Origin: Leptospira_A sp046736045
Lineage (GTDB): Bacteria > Spirochaetota > Leptospiria > Leptospirales > Leptospiraceae
Length of the DNA: 64,000 nucleotides
Assembly: GCF_046736045.1 (NCBI RefSeq)
Contig: NZ_CP177134.1
Location: forward strand, 3,658,001 to 3,722,000
Direction: 5' to 3'
The position numbers and the translations under genes were made by a program. Shown here in pieces: positions 16,527-26,357 of the stretch (within the stretch, counting starts at the first letter, position 1; every line of letters starts with the position of its first letter). The notes below the pieces were generated by a model. It was not told the origin of the DNA. It was given only the letters and a program-made list of their open reading frames with translations, and made no database searches.

Positions 16527-17753
16527 ATGTCGAAACGACTTATACTGAATTTCCCGATTTCCGCCTTTTTGGTTCTTTTGCTTGGATGTACGAGTGGTGC
16601 CTCCGCTCAAAAATCAGAAAAATTGCCAGAAAATGTGGTAACTGCCATGGGAGAGGCCCCTATTTATCAGGGAGACCTGGCACTTGCCCGCAATAAGGCA
16701 TTGAAGGACGCAAAACTCAATGCCATTCGCAAACTCATTGGGGAACAAATCACTGAAAAATCAGGAGTTGCCGACGGCCAATCCCTAGGCACCAAGCTCT
16801 ATGGAAAAACGGACGCGTTCGTAAAAAAATACGATATCATCAGCGAAGAAAACTGGAAATTGGATACGCAAGACATGATCCGTTTGAATGTCCGTTGCGA
16901 AGTGGAAGCAACCAAACTTTCAACGGCAGTAGACCAACTTCTGGATGATGTAGGTAACCCCAGAATTGCAATTCTCATTCAATCCACCATCAATGGAAAA
17001 TCATACCCGATCGGGTCGGCAACAAACATTGCTGAAGCAGAGTTAATCGAAAAACTCAGAAACAAAGGAAATAAAGTCGTAGATAGTTCTCAACTAACAG
17101 CGTTACTTCGCAAAAACCCGGCTCTGGCAAAATTGGATCTGACTTCCGTAGAAGAAGGCAGCCCTCTACTTTCACTCGCACAAGATGCAGGTGCCGAAGT
17201 CCTGATCATCGGGCAAGTAAACACCACGGATCAAAAACCGATTGTATTGCCAGGCGGCAAAAAGACGGATTTTTTAAGTTCAGCGGCAACAGGGCCTTAT
17301 CGGATCATTCAACTTTGGGGAGACGGAAAAATATTCGGTTCCGGATCTCATGAAGGAAGAGGTGCCGATATCACTCAGGAAGTGTCCAGAGAACAAGCCG
17401 TTAAAGATTGGTCCAAGGTAGTTGCGGACAAGTCCGCAAAACAAATCAAAGACGAATGGTTCAAACTAACCGAACAAAACACAATCATCTTGAAGTTTAA
17501 GGGATTGGATTTGGAAACCGCAATCGGATTCAAAAACGATCTGATGGAGTATACATCGGTAAAACAAATCAATGACCGCAAAACAGAAGTAAATGGATCG
17601 GAATGGGAACTCACCTATCCCGGAAAAGAAACCATGTTTGCGGAAGAGTTGATGTATAAAAAAGATTCCAGTTTCAAATACCTTTCAACGAAAACTTTAA
17701 ATATCTTAGGCTCCAAACGCGGAGTGGTAGAAATAGTTTTTCAAAACCGTTAA
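16527..17753 (+). CDS. Lipoprotein with FlgT/LPP20-like N-terminal region
   Basis: 408 residues with a lipoprotein signal ending LVLLLGC (Cys21). After it comes VVTAMGEAPIYQGDLALARNKALKDAKLNAIRKLIGE, split here only by reading order; the alternating Ala/Lys helix resembles the N-terminal domain of FlgT and LPP20 proteins. The middle (GNPRIAILIQS ... DAGAEVLIIGQV) resembles the CsgG/FlgT nucleotide-fold-like domain. Such proteins are outer-membrane lipoproteins of export or motility structures. AAGGAG lies 12 bases before the ATG. Family placement is by pattern only. Confidence 0.75.
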   Translation: MSKRLILNFPISAFLVLLLGCTSGASAQKSEKLPENVVTAMGEAPIYQGDLALARNKALKDAKLNAIRKLIGEQITEKSGVADGQSLGTKLYGKTDAFVKKYDIISEENWKLDTQDMIRLNVRCEVEATKLSTAVDQLLDDVGNPRIAILIQSTINGKSYPIGSATNIAEAELIEKLRNKGNKVVDSSQLTALLRKNPALAKLDLTSVEEGSPLLSLAQDAGAEVLIIGQVNTTDQKPIVLPGGKKTDFLSSAATGPYRIIQLWGDGKIFGSGSHEGRGADITQEVSREQAVKDWSKVVADKSAKQIKDEWFKLTEQNTIILKFKGLDLETAIGFKNDLMEYTSVKQINDRKTEVNGSEWELTYPGKETMFAEELMYKKDSSFKYLSTKTLNILGSKRGVVEIVFQNR

Positions 17754-17780
17754 GTTTTTCTTTTCTATTTTAATTTAAAA

Positions 17781-19859
17781 ATGTCCTGGATCAGCATCAT
17801 TCCGTTTTTTGCCTTCTTAATCGGAGGCTTTAATGGAATGATTGCCTGGCGAAACAGAAATATTCCCGGTTCACTTCCTTTTTTAGGAATCATAACCGGA
17901 ATCATCATTTATTCTTTCGGATATCTGGTAGAACTTAATTGCGAATCTTTAGATCAAGCATTGTTCTGGGATGACATTCAATTTATAGGAAGTGATCTGT
18001 TGATTCTGTTTCCACCTCTTCTTATCCTTTCACTGGTAGGAAGATGGGACAAATACACAAGACTCATATTAATTCCTCTAATTTCGTTTATTTTAATCAA
18101 CCAATCCATAGTCTGGTTTTTCCCCCACTTGGTTCGAAGCAATTTAAGATTGATACACAACGAACTGGGAATTTTTTTCCAATACAAATGGGAAATTTGG
18201 ATGAATGTTTACGGGGCGTTCACTCTATTCGTTTTGCTTTTTTCTTCAATGGTTCTGCTTTATTTCGGGCTTACCACCAGAGGTTTTTTCAAAAGACAAA
18301 TTCTGATCGTAATGATCGGACTATGGTTGCCTTTTTTTACGGGAGTATTAACTTCATTCGGACTTGTTCCTTATATAAATCCCCAGTTGGATCTTTCTCC
18401 TCTTGCCTTTTCAATCGCAAATATCATTTGGGCTTTGGGATTCTATCATATTCGTTTTTTCGATTTGATTCCTCTTGCCAGAGATGCTATTTTTGAAAAT
18501 TTAAAAGATGCAATCCTTGTAACAGATGATAGATGGAATGTATTGGATGCAAACAGATCTGCATTTTCTTTATTTGAAAACGGATTCGGAAGTATCATTG
18601 CAAGTCCTATTTCGGTGATTTCTCCCGAATTGCACAATCTGCTCTATACGATGAAAATCAATAATTGGAAGGAAGGAGAATGGACTAAAGAATCAAATGG
18701 AGAAACAAGAACTTTTATCATCTCCACCCAAGATGTATTCAAACAAAAAAGCATTTATTATACCATCATTCTGAGAGACACAACTGAAACAAAACTGGCC
18801 TTCCAGAGAACAGAGATTATACGAAAACAGAAAGACGAATTGGAAGAAGCGATCAATAATCTGAAAAAAGCGCAAAACCAATTGATTTTGTCGGAAAAGA
18901 TGGCAAGTTTAGGGAACCTTGTATCGGGAATTGCGCATGAAATCAACAATCCTATTGCTGCCATCCAGGCTACCAACCATATCATTTCGGAAAGTCTTGA
19001 ATCATTTCCTTCCGTAGTTTTAAACGCAATTAATTCTTTCAGGCACCTCACGGACATAGACATTCATAATATAAATATTCTAATCAGTCAAATTCCGGAA
19101 GACCTTCAAAACCTGGTAGGAAATGACTTTAGAGTGAGAAGACAGCAGCTGAGTAATGAACTGCAAAATTTAGGAATCAAAAATCATTTCAATATCGCCG
19201 AAGATATGATTGCTGTTGGAATTTATGAAATTCCGGATTCGTGCCATTACCTATTGCAAGAATCCAAATTCAAAGCTGCCATCGACTTTACATTAAAATG
19301 TCTTTCGATTTACAGCGGTGCCAAGCTCATTGAATTTGCAGTGGTTCGCACTTCCAAAATCATCTATTCCCTTCGTAACTTCGTTCATAGTAGCCCTAAC
19401 GCGGTGAAGACGCCAATCAAAATTTCGGATTCACTGGAAACGGTGATCACTCTTTATCAAAATCTATGGAAGCGCGGAATTGAAATTACCCGCAATTTTT
19501 CATATGATCCGGAAATCTACGGATATTATGACGATCTTTTGCAGCTTTGGACAAACCTAATTCAAAATGCTTTGCAGGCGATGAATTACAGAGGCAAATT
19601 GATTTTAAATCTAAAGGATGAAATACGAGACACAAAACAATATTTAGGTGTTGAAATCGAAGACAACGGATCCGGAATTCCCGAATCAATCCGGGACAAA
19701 ATATTCGAACCTTTTTTTACTACAAAACCTTTGGGAGAAGGAACGGGACTCGGTCTTGACATAGTTCAAAAGATCACAAGCAAACATGAAGGGATATTGG
19801 AACTGGAAACGGAACCGGGCAAAACAACATTTCGGATTTTATTGCCTCTAGGAAATTAA
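17781..19859 (+). CDS. Membrane sensor histidine kinase (7TM-PAS-HisKA-HATPase)
   Basis: 692 residues. Residues 1-235 hold seven hydrophobic segments, the last being FSIANIIWALGFYHIRFFDL, as in HisKA_7TM sensors. A PAS domain follows (about 240-345). The H box is LVSGIAHEINNPIAAIQA (His386). The ATPase shows N box LWTNLIQNALQAM, G1 DNGSGIP, F box FEPFFTTKPLG and G2 GEGTGLGLDIV. About 110 residues (411-520) are inserted between the two helices of the dimerisation hairpin, with RVRRQQLSNELQNLGI and AEDMIAVGIYEI. No response regulator is adjacent. The stop overlaps that of the convergent kefC gene. Confidence 0.93.
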   Translation: MSWISIIPFFAFLIGGFNGMIAWRNRNIPGSLPFLGIITGIIIYSFGYLVELNCESLDQALFWDDIQFIGSDLLILFPPLLILSLVGRWDKYTRLILIPLISFILINQSIVWFFPHLVRSNLRLIHNELGIFFQYKWEIWMNVYGAFTLFVLLFSSMVLLYFGLTTRGFFKRQILIVMIGLWLPFFTGVLTSFGLVPYINPQLDLSPLAFSIANIIWALGFYHIRFFDLIPLARDAIFENLKDAILVTDDRWNVLDANRSAFSLFENGFGSIIASPISVISPELHNLLYTMKINNWKEGEWTKESNGETRTFIISTQDVFKQKSIYYTIILRDTTETKLAFQRTEIIRKQKDELEEAINNLKKAQNQLILSEKMASLGNLVSGIAHEINNPIAAIQATNHIISESLESFPSVVLNAINSFRHLTDIDIHNINILISQIPEDLQNLVGNDFRVRRQQLSNELQNLGIKNHFNIAEDMIAVGIYEIPDSCHYLLQESKFKAAIDFTLKCLSIYSGAKLIEFAVVRTSKIIYSLRNFVHSSPNAVKTPIKISDSLETVITLYQNLWKRGIEITRNFSYDPEIYGYYDDLLQLWTNLIQNALQAMNYRGKLILNLKDEIRDTKQYLGVEIEDNGSGIPESIRDKIFEPFFTTKPLGEGTGLGLDIVQKITSKHEGILELETEPGKTTFRILLPLGN

Positions 19860-21715
19860 GATCTCTCCATTCCGTCCCACTCTTCCTGAAAAACTTCCTC
19901 ATCTTCTTCTTCGTCCACTTTCATCAGTCTTTCCAACTCGGCATTTTTCTGTTTTGCCAAACTAATGTATGTTTTACGATCTGCTCTATGTTCGAATAAT
20001 TCATGAAACGTGTCTTCATCGTGTTTCATGAAAGTTTGTGCGGATACCTCGGCCTGGTAAGCACGATATCCGAGTAACCTTAATGCATCCACACCCAATC
20101 GAATGGCAGTTTCTCTTGTTTCCCGATAGATGCGATGAGCACCTAACTCTTTTAAGATATAAGCTTCTTCTCTATCTCCTGCTCTTGCCAGAATTTCCAA
20201 ATGAGGGAAATGTTTTTTTGCAGTTCGAATCAATTCTTCCTGTTTTTCCAAACTATCCATACTGGCAATGAGGATTTTCGCCCTTTCCGCTCCCGCAGAG
20301 TGCAATAAATCATGTCTTGTTGCATCTCCGAAATACACTTTGAATTCAAAACTTTTCAACATATCCACACGAGACGCGTCATCATCCAAAACGGTAATTC
20401 CCACTTTGTTCGCGCGCAAAAAACGACCGAGCATGTTTCCGAATTTACCGTATCCGGCAACGATGATCAAATTTTCCTCTCCGTGAATTTTATCCGCTTC
20501 CCGTTTGGGAGTTCCTTTGTCTTCCAATCTGGACTTGAATAATTTTTCGTAGATTAATAAAAAGATAGGAGTGGATGCCATACTGATTGCGACTGCTGCA
20601 ACCATTAAGGAAACTTTGTCCTTCGGAAGAATCCCATTCTCCTCCGAATAACTGAACAATACGAACGAAAACTCACCTACCTGAGATAAGGCGATTGAAA
20701 AATAAAGATTTTGATCGAGCGGCAAACGGAAACTAAGTCCTAAAATAAAAAGGATTGATGCTTTTACAAGTAACACGGCGCAAACGACACCGAATACAAA
20801 AAACGGATTTTGCATCACGACAGCAACATTCATGGAAGCTCCGACGCTTAGAAAAAACAAACCCAATAACAAACCTTTGAACGGATCCAAATCGCTTTCC
20901 AATTCATGTCGGAATTCACTTGTGGCAAGCACTACTCCCGCAAGAAAAGTTCCAAGAGCGGGAGATAAACCGATCGCACTCATAAGGAGTGCAATCCCAA
21001 TTACCAAAAGCAAACTCGCACCGGTAAAAACTTCTCTGAGCCCGGTAGATGCTAAAATACGAAACAGCGGGCTGAGTAGATATTTACCGGCAAGTATGAT
21101 GGATGCAACAACAGAAATTACAATCAATGCCTGGATCCAACCGGGATAATGATGGATCAGACTCGCACCGTGCCCCGCTCCTCCTTCCGGATTCAAATCC
21201 GCGAGCAAAGGAAAAATGGCAAGGATGGGAATCACAGCCATATCCTGAAATAAAAGAACGGAAAAGGATGCCTGACCCGACAGAGTTTTCATCAACCCCT
21301 TTTCTTTTAACGTTTGTAATACGATCGCAGTTGAAGACAAAGAAAGGATCAGACCGAGCGCCAGTGACTGTTTGAATTCCAAATCGAACAAATAACTTAG
21401 GGCGGTAAAACTGAAAGCGGTAATGATGAGTTGCAATCCTCCTAATCCCAAAAGCCAATACTTTAACCGCCAAAGCAAAGTTAGCTCAAGTTCCAGGCCG
21501 ATCACAAACAACATCATTACTACGCCGAACTCGGCGAAATGAAGCATATCTTGGCCTTCCGAACCCACAAACCCGAGAACTGCCGGACCGATAACAATTC
21601 CTGCAAGTAGATAACCCAACACCGATCCCAATCCCAACCGTTGTGCGATCGGAACGATAATAATTGCTGCGCTAAGATAAACTAACGCCTGTATAAAAAA
21701 ATTGGCATCATTCAT
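19856..21715 (-). CDS. kefC: KefB/KefC-type K+/H+ antiporter
   Basis: 619 residues. The CPA2 exchanger domain (about 12 membrane segments, residues 1-385) contains HELESDLDPFKGLLLGLFFLSVG, the KefB/KefC signature, split here as HELESDLDPFKG and LLLGLFFLSVG. A KTN/TrkA-N domain follows: VAGYGKFGNMLGRFL, LDDDASRVDML, YFGDATRHDLLHSAGA. The acidic tail ends EEWDGMERS. In E. coli this system is closed by glutathione and opened by its adducts, acidifying the cell to limit electrophile damage. kefF lies one base upstream, and its stop lies in the Shine-Dalgarno area of kefC. Confidence 0.93.
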   Translation of the reverse strand: MNDANFFIQALVYLSAAIIIVPIAQRLGLGSVLGYLLAGIVIGPAVLGFVGSEGQDMLHFAEFGVVMMLFVIGLELELTLLWRLKYWLLGLGGLQLIITAFSFTALSYLFDLEFKQSLALGLILSLSSTAIVLQTLKEKGLMKTLSGQASFSVLLFQDMAVIPILAIFPLLADLNPEGGAGHGASLIHHYPGWIQALIVISVVASIILAGKYLLSPLFRILASTGLREVFTGASLLLVIGIALLMSAIGLSPALGTFLAGVVLATSEFRHELESDLDPFKGLLLGLFFLSVGASMNVAVVMQNPFFVFGVVCAVLLVKASILFILGLSFRLPLDQNLYFSIALSQVGEFSFVLFSYSEENGILPKDKVSLMVAAVAISMASTPIFLLIYEKLFKSRLEDKGTPKREADKIHGEENLIIVAGYGKFGNMLGRFLRANKVGITVLDDDASRVDMLKSFEFKVYFGDATRHDLLHSAGAERAKILIASMDSLEKQEELIRTAKKHFPHLEILARAGDREEAYILKELGAHRIYRETRETAIRLGVDALRLLGYRAYQAEVSAQTFMKHDEDTFHELFEHRADRKTYISLAKQKNAELERLMKVDEEEDEEVFQEEWDGMERS

Positions 21716-21716
21716 A

Positions 21717-22250
21717 TTACTTTTCCAATAACTCGATCAAAAGATTTTTATAACGAAGACCGGCTTCGTAGGTAGCTGCTTCCGACAAACGAAAGCTACC
21801 TTGGATTAAAAAAGGAAACTCGAAATTCATTTGGCAAAGTTCCGCAGTTCGTTGAAACGGAAGTAAAAAATTTTCAATCGGATGGTTATGAAATCCTCCG
21901 AACTGATAGGCGTCTTCACCGCCGCCGGTGGATATGATATGTTTCCAGACTTTGCCTTTCAGTTTATCTCCGCCGTCTCCATAAGCCCATCCTTTTTCCA
22001 AAACGGAATCAATCCATTGTTTGAATAGAGCAGGCACACTGTACCAATAAAGCGGATGTTGGATGAGAACAATATCGTGATCCGCTAACAACTCCTGTTC
22101 CCGCTTCACATTGATATGAAAATTCGGATATTCTTCATACAAGTCATGAAAGGTTAAATCATCATGAGTTGGTATGAAATCAATCAATGTACGATTGACT
22201 TTTGACTTTTCAAGACTGGGATGAACCAAAAGAAGCAGAACTTTCGCCAT
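21717..22250 (-). CDS. kefF: KefF-type flavoprotein, ancillary subunit of the K+ efflux system
   Basis: 177 residues, the length of KefF. Flavodoxin-like fold with LLLLVHPSLEKSKVNRTL, QHPLYWYSVPALFKQWID, GWAYGDGGDKLKGK and STGGGEDAY, which follow E. coli KefF closely in order and wording. KefF binds FMN, reduces quinones and is needed for full KefC activity. The adjacent kefC supports this over a generic quinone reductase (MdaB/NQO family). Confidence 0.9.
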   Translation of the reverse strand: MAKVLLLLVHPSLEKSKVNRTLIDFIPTHDDLTFHDLYEEYPNFHINVKREQELLADHDIVLIQHPLYWYSVPALFKQWIDSVLEKGWAYGDGGDKLKGKVWKHIISTGGGEDAYQFGGFHNHPIENFLLPFQRTAELCQMNFEFPFLIQGSFRLSEAATYEAGLRYKNLLIELLEK

Positions 22251-22330
22251 TGGCTAAAGGATTTTAACAGGAGCCTCTATGGAAAGAATTTTAATTCTTA
22301 TTTTCTGTTTTAAATTTGAATTTTCGAATG

Positions 22331-22369
22331 AAAAAAATTTTCTGCAGAGTTAAACTTCACTCTGCAGAA
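22331..22369 (-). terminator. Rho-independent terminator of the yceI gene
   Basis: TTCTGCAGAGT and ACTCTGCAGAA form a perfect 11-bp stem with an 8-base loop (22340-22369). On the minus strand it is followed by a run of Ts (AAAATTTTTTT to 22331). It lies 27 bp after the yceI stop codon. Confidence 0.88.
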
Positions 22370-22395
22370 TCAACAATGATATATCTGTAAAAGAA

Positions 22396-22992
22396 TTACT
22401 GAGCGCTAGCTGCTGCTTCGCCTTCGATTTTAATGTCTACTTCTTCTCCTACAAGAACTCCGCCTGTTTCCAAAGCCTTGTTCCAAGTGATCCCAAAGTC
22501 AGCACGTTTGATTTTTGTATCCGCTTCGAAACCTAGTTTTGTATTGCCCCACGGATCTTTTGCAATTCCGGTATACTTCACATTCAGAATCGCCGGTTTA
22601 GTAACTCCCTTGATCGTTAGTTCTCCGGGAACTTTCGCAACAGAACCTTTCTTCACGGAAATCGGCTTGGAAACTTTAAAGCTGATTGTAGGGAATTTAT
22701 CTTCATCGAAAAAATCTTTGCTTTTCAAATGATCATCTCTCTTCGCATCATTTGTGTTAATCGAATCAACTTGAATCGTAGCGTCTACGATGCTAAGTGA
22801 GTTTGTTTTTTCATCGAAACTGAATTTAGCGTCAAAATCCTTGAAGCTACCTGTAACAGTTGCTATACCCAAGTGTTTGATTTTGAAACCAACGGAACTA
22901 TGTGTGTTATCCACTTTGAAATTTTGCGCATAAGCACCTGAAAGAGAAGCAACTACGAGCCCTGCGGCAAAAATAGACTTAAAACCTGACAT
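22396..22992 (-). CDS. YceI-family periplasmic lipid-binding protein
   Basis: 198 residues with a signal peptide ending AYAQ. YceI features: FKVDNTHSSVGFKIKHLGIATV, then AKRDDHLKSKDFFDEDKFP, PGELTIKGVTKPA and FGITWNKALETGGVLVGEEV. The lipocalin-like barrel binds isoprenoids such as polyprenols or quinones. It has its own terminator and no close co-directional partner, so it is probably a single-gene transcript. Confidence 0.95.
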   Translation of the reverse strand: MSGFKSIFAAGLVVASLSGAYAQNFKVDNTHSSVGFKIKHLGIATVTGSFKDFDAKFSFDEKTNSLSIVDATIQVDSINTNDAKRDDHLKSKDFFDEDKFPTISFKVSKPISVKKGSVAKVPGELTIKGVTKPAILNVKYTGIAKDPWGNTKLGFEADTKIKRADFGITWNKALETGGVLVGEEVDIKIEGEAAASAQ

Positions 22993-23149
22993 ATTACCCT
23001 ACCTATTATCTTTTCTTTTAGACTAAGATTTTATCCAATCGGAATGGCCTATAAACAAAAAATCAAGTTATTTTAGAATATTTTCCAAAATAACGGAATT
23101 TATATCCAATATATTTGACGGACCTGGTTCTAAATTCCGCAAAAATGGA

Positions 23150-25180
23150 TTATTTTCGAGATCCGTCCTCTTCCTCTTTTCCTGTGAAAAAACTACGAAA
23201 GGAATCAATCGAATTTTTCACACCGCCTACAACCTTCTCCATGTTATCCGAGACCGCAGATCCGGCAATCCCGCCTACCACGGCTCCGGCTGGGCCAGCA
23301 AAAAAAATACTACCTGCATACACGGATGCCATCCAAACGGGATCAATATATGCCAGGTTTTTCCCCATCACACCTCTGTAAAGAATGGGCAATTTCACAG
23401 CCTTACCAACCGCTCCCGGCAATGAAACTGTAAACTTCATATCAATCTTTCCGTTGGTTTGATAGACTCCGCCTCCGATTGCAGACAACCCTTCTCCTTT
23501 CATATTGAAGTCGGTGATGGTCGCTTTCTGTTTGTAAAGGTCCAACCCCCCGGTGATGGATTCGAAAGAAGTGCTTTCTTTGGAAGTTTGATTAAAATTC
23601 AAAAGTTTTCCTATCATTGCAACCGGTTGGATAAAGTTAGCATAGCCGAGTAATTTGCCTTGGTTTATGGAAAACTTCGTTTTCAGATCCAAAGAATTTT
23701 TTATCGTTTCGGAACCACCTAACTTGCACTTAATGGAAAAATCGGAATTCAACTTTCCCTTAATGTATTTCTCTTTCGTAAACTTGCCGATCAAAGGTTC
23801 TAAATTAAGATTTTGAATATTTCCTTTTAACTGAAGATCGGGATGAGAAGATATAAACGATAACTTTCCGTTCGTTCTGACTTTGCCTCCGTATACGATG
23901 GCTTCCGTCGGATTTATAATCACCTCATTCGTCTGGTACAACAAGCTTCCCGAAAGATTTGGTACATAATGTTCGCCTAGATTTAAATCTTTAAAATGAA
24001 ACTTTAAGTCTGCCAAAACAGGAATAGGATCTTCTTTTTTAACAACGATATCCGGCTTTTCATTCTTTTTCAAATCGAACTTACTTGCATCAAATCCTGA
24101 AAAACTGTCTTTAAAAAATAAAACTTTTTTCAAATCCAAAAAGTCGGAAGATACATTGATATCCGCTTTTCTTTCTTTCTCATCTAAAAAGATATTACCG
24201 TCCGCTTTTAAATGTGCAAACTCACCGATGCCTGCTTCCAATAAATCCAATTGAATTTTCCTATCGGCTCCGGAAAAAATAAAATCCAACTCCAAAAACA
24301 AATCACCGATCAAAGTATCCGTTTTTCTTTTGATTCCTTCCAAAGAAAACTTGGTAACATGCAAACGAACCTGATCGGCATTTTCTTTTTTTAACTCCAA
24401 ACCAAAATCCAATTTTGCAGATTGAAAATCCGCATTTGGAAATACGGAAAACAAATCCTGAAACTGAGAAAGCTGTGCTTCTTTCCAATAAACTTCGGTA
24501 TCGGATCGAATGGAACGATAGGTCCATTCGTTTTCAGTCAGATAAGTAGTAGTTTCCAATCTGAAATCGGTTTGATTGATTTCCGCTTTCAAACTCAAAT
24601 CAAAAGAACGATCATTTTCATTCGTATAAAGAGTCAGATCACGAAAAAAAACCGTTGGTTTAGTTTCCGTAGGAAGATCATTCAGAACAAATTCAAAATT
24701 TCTGACCTGAATTTTTGTAGGCAATAAAGGTAAAATCGAATCCGGATCTTTCTTAGATTCTTCTTTCTCTTCTTTTTTACTTTGCAATTTTTCCGAAATG
24801 GGAAATCTTCCTTCTTTATCTCTCGTTAGATGAACCTTTCCGTCATCCAAAGAAACAGCACCGATTTTAAACTCTCCTTTAAATAATGCAAAAACATCCC
24901 AGCGGATTTGAATGGATTCGACGAAAGCCAAGGTGTCTTCCTTGTCCAGAATTTCCAGATTCCGAATCTGAAGTCCGGGAAGAGGGAAAACCAAAGATTC
25001 GATTTCCGAATAACGAACTTCCAAATCGATAAACTTACGAATATTATCCGAAACCAGATTTCTGATTTCTTTTCTGTCTAAAATTTGTTTGAGACTTAAA
25101 AAGCCTGCAAATAAAAGCAAACAAAGTCCCAGTAAAAAATACGAAAGGGTTTTTAAAATTTTATGCCACATTGTATACAT
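23150..25180 (-). CDS. AsmA-like envelope protein
   Basis: 676 residues with one N-terminal membrane anchor (LSYFLLGLCLLLFAGFLSL). Then a long beta-rich body with the AsmA start pattern: helix LVSDNIRKFIDLEVRYSEIE, PLPGLQIRNLEI, FKIGAVSLDDGKVHL. The C-terminal part has NQGKLLGYANFIQP and ITDFNMKGEGLSAIGGG, and a glycine/alanine hydrophobic stretch FFAGPAGAVVGGIAGSAV near residue 640. AsmA-family proteins form bridge-like or anchored structures that move phospholipid between inner and outer membrane. The start could also be the ATG at 25171; neither has a Shine-Dalgarno. Confidence 0.85.
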   Translation of the reverse strand: MYTMWHKILKTLSYFLLGLCLLLFAGFLSLKQILDRKEIRNLVSDNIRKFIDLEVRYSEIESLVFPLPGLQIRNLEILDKEDTLAFVESIQIRWDVFALFKGEFKIGAVSLDDGKVHLTRDKEGRFPISEKLQSKKEEKEESKKDPDSILPLLPTKIQVRNFEFVLNDLPTETKPTVFFRDLTLYTNENDRSFDLSLKAEINQTDFRLETTTYLTENEWTYRSIRSDTEVYWKEAQLSQFQDLFSVFPNADFQSAKLDFGLELKKENADQVRLHVTKFSLEGIKRKTDTLIGDLFLELDFIFSGADRKIQLDLLEAGIGEFAHLKADGNIFLDEKERKADINVSSDFLDLKKVLFFKDSFSGFDASKFDLKKNEKPDIVVKKEDPIPVLADLKFHFKDLNLGEHYVPNLSGSLLYQTNEVIINPTEAIVYGGKVRTNGKLSFISSHPDLQLKGNIQNLNLEPLIGKFTKEKYIKGKLNSDFSIKCKLGGSETIKNSLDLKTKFSINQGKLLGYANFIQPVAMIGKLLNFNQTSKESTSFESITGGLDLYKQKATITDFNMKGEGLSAIGGGVYQTNGKIDMKFTVSLPGAVGKAVKLPILYRGVMGKNLAYIDPVWMASVYAGSIFFAGPAGAVVGGIAGSAVSDNMEKVVGGVKNSIDSFRSFFTGKEEEDGSRK

Positions 25181-25199
25181 TAGGTGAAATAGAAATCAA

Positions 25200-25595
25200 T
25201 TATGTTGATTGCAGATTTCGGGATTTCCAAAAAAACCAACCCAGCAAAATTCCGAAAAATCCATCATAAACAACACCTGCCAAAACCAACAAGCTTGCTT
25301 CTCCGAGTAAGATCATAATGATCCAGGAAATACTAATGCTCAGTTTTCCAATCGCTCCCAAAATGGCAATGGGACGATAACGTATCGGATCGAGACTTAA
25401 AAACCAGTAACCGATCCCCATGGCAAAGATAACAATCCAGAAATTGATATGATAAAATCGAAGCAGAGTGTTTACCTCGGTAACACCGTACAAAAGTTCC
25501 AAATGCATAGGCATCGTAAGAACGGCGGATAACCCGCCGATCATATTGACCACGGCAGTGATCTTAAATAAGTTTTTATAAATGGTTACTTGCAT
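25200..25595 (-). CDS. Small four-helix membrane protein, unknown function
   Basis: 131 residues with four hydrophobic segments: FKITAVVNMIGGLSAVLTM, FWIVIFAMGIGYWFLSL, IAILGAIGKLSISISWIIM and LVLAGVVYDGFFGILLGWFF. It ends 20 bp before the AsmA-like gene, so the two may share a transcript. No family recognised. Confidence 0.7.
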   Translation of the reverse strand: MQVTIYKNLFKITAVVNMIGGLSAVLTMPMHLELLYGVTEVNTLLRFYHINFWIVIFAMGIGYWFLSLDPIRYRPIAILGAIGKLSISISWIIMILLGEASLLVLAGVVYDGFFGILLGWFFWKSRNLQST

Positions 25596-25655
25596 AGGTC
25601 AAAATTTAGCGAAAAATTAAAGAAACGTATAGCATTTTTCCATTTGTAGATTTGT

Positions 25656-26195
25656 TTATTTTTCCAATTCGGTTCCTGCAAACGGAATTTTGGTTTTCCG
25701 AACATCTAACAAAGGACCCAATTCATATATATTTTTATAACCGTATGCTTTTAAAGATGTATATGTGGAAAGGTTAAGAGATGCTGCGGGTGCTTTTGCT
25801 GCAAAGGATTCGGGACTTCCTTCGAAATTATTATTACAATAAATGAGAATCTTAGTGTCTTTATCAGGAATGAGTTTGCCAAGGCTATCTTCCGTAAACT
25901 CGGTAAACGGTAAATTGAAAGCACCTTTTATATGGCGAAGATGATACCGGTTTTCACTACGTGCATCAAGAAGAATCGTTTTGTCTTCCCCCATCATCCG
26001 CAAAAAACTATCCTCGGTTAAACGTTTCTCTTCTCTTTCTTCCGAAGAATCTACAACGATTTTTTGAAATTCATCATAATTAATAAGTGGGTTGGGAATG
26101 GTCGTACCTTGTTTTTTAGAGATCTTGCGTTTGGAGACGGGCGAGACGGAATCCACTATCAAAAACAAAGAAAGGACGATAATCAAAACTTTCAT
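25656..26195 (-). CDS. Exported rhodanese-domain protein
   Basis: 179 residues with an N-terminal signal peptide (MKVLIIVLSLFLIVDSVSP). The rhodanese domain covers about residues 60-170: ILLDARSENRYHLRHIKGAFNLP and the active-site loop ILIYCNNNFEGSPESFA with the catalytic cysteine. The loop is longer than in thiosulfate sulfurtransferases and ends in a non-standard sequence, so sulfur transfer is likely but unproven. Probably periplasmic. Confidence 0.85.
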   Translation of the reverse strand: MKVLIIVLSLFLIVDSVSPVSKRKISKKQGTTIPNPLINYDEFQKIVVDSSEEREEKRLTEDSFLRMMGEDKTILLDARSENRYHLRHIKGAFNLPFTEFTEDSLGKLIPDKDTKILIYCNNNFEGSPESFAAKAPAASLNLSTYTSLKAYGYKNIYELGPLLDVRKTKIPFAGTELEK

Positions 26196-26357
26196 ACAGA
26201 CTCCTTATTACAAACAAAGTGAATTCATTTTCCATATCAAAATTAAACTGAAACAAATCAAAAATCAAGAAATTTCAAAAAAAACAACTTATAAGAAAGG
26301 GAAAAATTCGTTCAATAAGAAACGATGGACTTCCCAAGCCAAAGAAAAAAATGATTA

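Noticed and set aside
18044..18496. 150-codon plus-strand open frame inside the histidine kinase
   Set aside because: Another frame of the membrane-segment region of the kinase; no Shine-Dalgarno and no family pattern.
22251..22330. Promoter of kefF
   Set aside because: No -35/-10 pair stands out in the AT-rich sequence before kefF, so no site is reported.
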